From positions 563,001-627,000 of the forward strand of contig JANTQA010000019.1 of the NCBI GenBank assembly GCA_027625915.1: a stretch of 64,000 nucleotides of DNA. Reading direction: 5' to 3'. Made by a program: the position numbers and the translations under genes. The notes under the pieces were generated by a model. That model had not been told where the DNA came from and made no database searches. It was given only the letters and a program-made list of their open reading frames with translations. Position 1 is the stretch's first letter; every line of letters starts with the position of its first letter. The DNA is from Anaeramoeba flamelloides. Its lineage: Eukaryota; Metamonada; Anaeramoebidae. Positions 61,484 through 64,000 of the stretch are shown here, one piece after another.

Positions 61484-64000
61484 TAATCGTTTTTTTTTTT
61501 TGCGAAATTAAACTCAAAAAGTTTAATTTCAAAAACAATTGTTCCAAATTTCTAATATATCTATATCTTCAGATAGATATGGGTATTATTTATTCATATT
61601 TAAGCACATATACATTTAAATATGTGCTCTTATGTATTAATTCGTTATTAATTTAAAAATGCAAATTAGAGCAAAATAATAATATAAAAAAAAATACTTT
61701 TAATCTTTTTCTTTTCATTTTTTATTATGGCATTAATTCATTATAAATTAATTTTTTTTTTTTTGTTTTTTCTTTTTTTTAAAAATTGGTATGAAAATAT
61801 CTTATACTAGGATATATTCCACTCTAGAATTTATGAAAATATCAATGCGTTTGCCTAAAAAAAGTAAATTTAAACACAGTGTAACAATAATTAATAAAAT
61901 TAATTTGAATACAGATCATTTTTTTTATATTGAATAATTTTATTCAAAGAAAAAATTTTAAAGATTTTATCTGAATTCAAAGCCTTATTTAAGGGTCAAG
62001 TCATGAAGTTGAAGAATAATTTTCTGGAATGAATTAAAACAAATTAGTAATTTTTATGTGTGCCTAATACCAATCAAAAACTATTCAACGATGTGAAGTA
62101 TGATAAATCTCCAAAAATCAACAATTAAAAAAAAAGAGGGTTTTTAAAAAAAAACACCAAAGAGTAATACTCAATTTTCGAATTAGAATGGTTGTGTTTG
62201 GTAGTTTTTAACGCAACCATGTTAGTTATGAAGTGCCACTCTTTGGTACTTTTTGAGATCTTGTGGAGATTTTTTTTCAAATGAGTTATTTTTTTCTCAA
62301 GAATGGTTAAAAATCCTTTATTTGTCAAATTTAGAGGGTTGTAAAATAAAAAACATTTAGGTTAAATCAAATTAAATTGATTTGTATATTGTAGGAAATC
62401 AATTTATTTTAATTAAAGGTATTTAATACAATTTGTAAATCTATAATCAAGAAACTAATTGGGTTTTTTTTTTAAAAAAAATTAATTTTTTGGAATAGTA
62501 ATTACTTTCAACTTTTTTTTTAAATTGGAATTTTTTACCAATGGAAATCCTATAATATTTTTGTTTTTGTTATTTGAATTTTTTCAATCAAAAAAAATTC
62601 AATTTAACAATACTTTTTTTAGGTTTCAAGAAATTCCTTGAGTATGGATCTAATCTGGGGTAACTGTCTATTCCCTAAAAAAGGCTATAACTTTTTTTTT
62701 GTTTTTTTTTTTTTCATTAAAGAGTATTTATGAAAATTCACCTGTTTTTAGTTTGGTGTTCTTTTTTTTTTTTTTTTTTTGGAAAATCATCGAAAATTTT
62801 GAATAAAATTGAAAAGGGTGAAAAATGTGCTGTTAGACTTTTTTTCATTTGAGAATTGAATGTAAATTTTTTCAAATTTTCTTTTTATTTCTTCAATTTT
62901 AAACAACGTTATTGGGTTTATTGAGTTTTTTGTATATATTGGTTTTTGTTATATTTTCAGAATAAACAATAAAAGGGTAAAATTCCGAATATTAAATGTT
63001 TGGTAAGTATTCTGTTAAAGATTATCACTCTAAGATACTTTTCAGTAATTTTAAAGTTCCAAAAAATAAACTTGGGTTGTTATTGGAAATAATGGGATCC
63101 GTCATATTTTTACAGTTATCTGATCTGTTCTATAAATTTGGTAAGGTTTTTTACAATCATTAGATGGTTTTGTTTTTTCTTTATCGGGTATTTCCAAAAA
63201 GGTGTTGTATTTTTGTTTTTTAAATTTCATAAAAAATGGTCTTTTTTTGCTCGGTTGTTCGTTAATTGGCAATAACACATTAAGTGGATATTAATACGCA
63301 TTTAATTTTCAATTAAGATCTTTAATTCGAAATATATTCATTGAAATATTTCCAAAAAATAAAAAAAAAATTAACTTTTTATTTAGAAAACAATTCACAA
63401 ACATTTTCAGTATAAAATAGGTTATATAACAATGGTATAAATGATTTTTCAAATTATAAAATACAATTGCAATATTATAAAAACACGGGTTATGAAAATA
63501 ATCCCTGATAAGATTTGTAATTGTTAATATGGATAAAATTGCTGTGTAATTTCTAATATTTAAAATCAAATTCATTTTTTAAGAACCAAACTTCTAAAAT
63601 TATACCTTAACCGCTTCTTATAATTATGATTAATTAAATTGTACTTATTTACAACAATACTCAATCAATCAAAAAAAAAAAAGAATAAAAATTATTATTA
63701 TCTCACTTTTTTTGCAAATATTGTTAAAACTCATTTTTTTTTTTTTTCCAAATGAGTGGTTTCACATTGTAGTTGTCTAACAACAAAGTTGTGATTTTAT
63801 AGTTACCTCACTGTAATGAACTTTTTGTGGATTTATTACTTTATTTATAAAAATTTGTTTTGTTATAAAAGGGTATTTTTTTTTTTTTTCATCGAGATAG
63901 GAAACTATTAATAAATTGCACAATATTTTTCACGAAGGTTAAACATTAAAAATCGATTATTGACTTATTTTTGTGTATGTTCTATTTTTTTCCAATGCTT
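61484..64000 (+). other. Intergenic region after CLASP, mostly old repeats
   Basis: No supported gene lies here to the window edge. It holds a repeat matching the CLASP intron (61770-61870) and a composite stretch (62090-63600) whose pieces recur at 27.2, 48.0, 3.5 and 41 kb. Confidence 0.6.
62090..63600. repeat. Composite old dispersed repeat, about 1.5 kb
   Basis: 62090-62660 matches 27235-28010, 63200-63400 matches 48040-48300, and 63420-63600 matches 3480-3680 and both arms at 41.1-41.5 kb. Taken together this may be one long element of which the other loci keep fragments. Read on the minus strand, the last part shows peptide-level similarity among the copies, so it may once have been coding. 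Family unknown; badly decayed. Confidence 0.45.

Noticed and set aside
61442-61600. A last intron of CLASP starting at GTATCA (61442)
   Set aside because: Reading through gives IKLLQVSYKK, which lines up with the end of animal CLASP. No convincing downstream exon was found.

Overview
The window is very AT-rich eukaryotic DNA. It has GT-AG introns, long A and T homopolymers, microsatellites and many short decayed repeats. All the reconstructed genes read with the standard genetic code and mostly end in TAA. The gene set (SF3B3, NOM1/Sgd1, CLASP, a LisH-RasGEF and an LRR protein) suggests a free-living amoeboid or flagellate protist. A complete bacterial-type citrate lyase alpha chain points to an anaerobic or microaerophilic one, such as an Anaeramoeba-like or amoebozoan-like organism. 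That placement is inference; no rRNA or other direct marker is present.

Layout, left to right: the 5' end of an unidentified gene with a hydrophobic N-terminus (minus strand, cut by the window edge); NOM1/SGD1 (minus, 2 exons, 4421-10537); SF3B3 (plus, 2 exons, 10901-17725), divergent from NOM1 across 363 bp; an LRR protein with a myristoylation-like N-terminus (plus, 5 exons, 19157-24620); a LisH-RasGEF_N-RasGEF protein (plus, 3 exons, 28242-38246); citF-like citrate lyase alpha chain (plus, probably 2 exons, 44424-46336); CLASP (plus, 5 exons, 51792-61483). I joined the exons by matching reading phase across GT-AG junctions and by recalled family sequences. For each of the six complete genes the summed exon length is a multiple of three (for CLASP, after allowing one missing base in a homopolymer).

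Introns fall into two classes: short (about 87-320 bp) and long (2.6-5.2 kb). Most long introns, like the intergenic gaps, carry repeats and transposon debris. These include two TA-flanked hairpin MITEs of one family, a young 551-bp fold-back nested in an older repeat inside the SF3B3 intron, further fold-backs, a tRNA-derived SINE with a perfect 16-bp target duplication, a second short insertion sharing its 3' tail, a LINE zinc-knuckle relic, and several old dispersed repeat families.

Functionally, NOM1 (40S ribosome assembly) and SF3B3 (U2 snRNP) share a divergent promoter region and are both nuclear RNA-processing genes. RasGEF and LRR are signalling or scaffold genes. CLASP is a microtubule plus-end protein. 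The citF-like gene is the clearest candidate for transfer from bacteria. No tRNA or rRNA gene, CRISPR array or complete autonomous transposon was seen.
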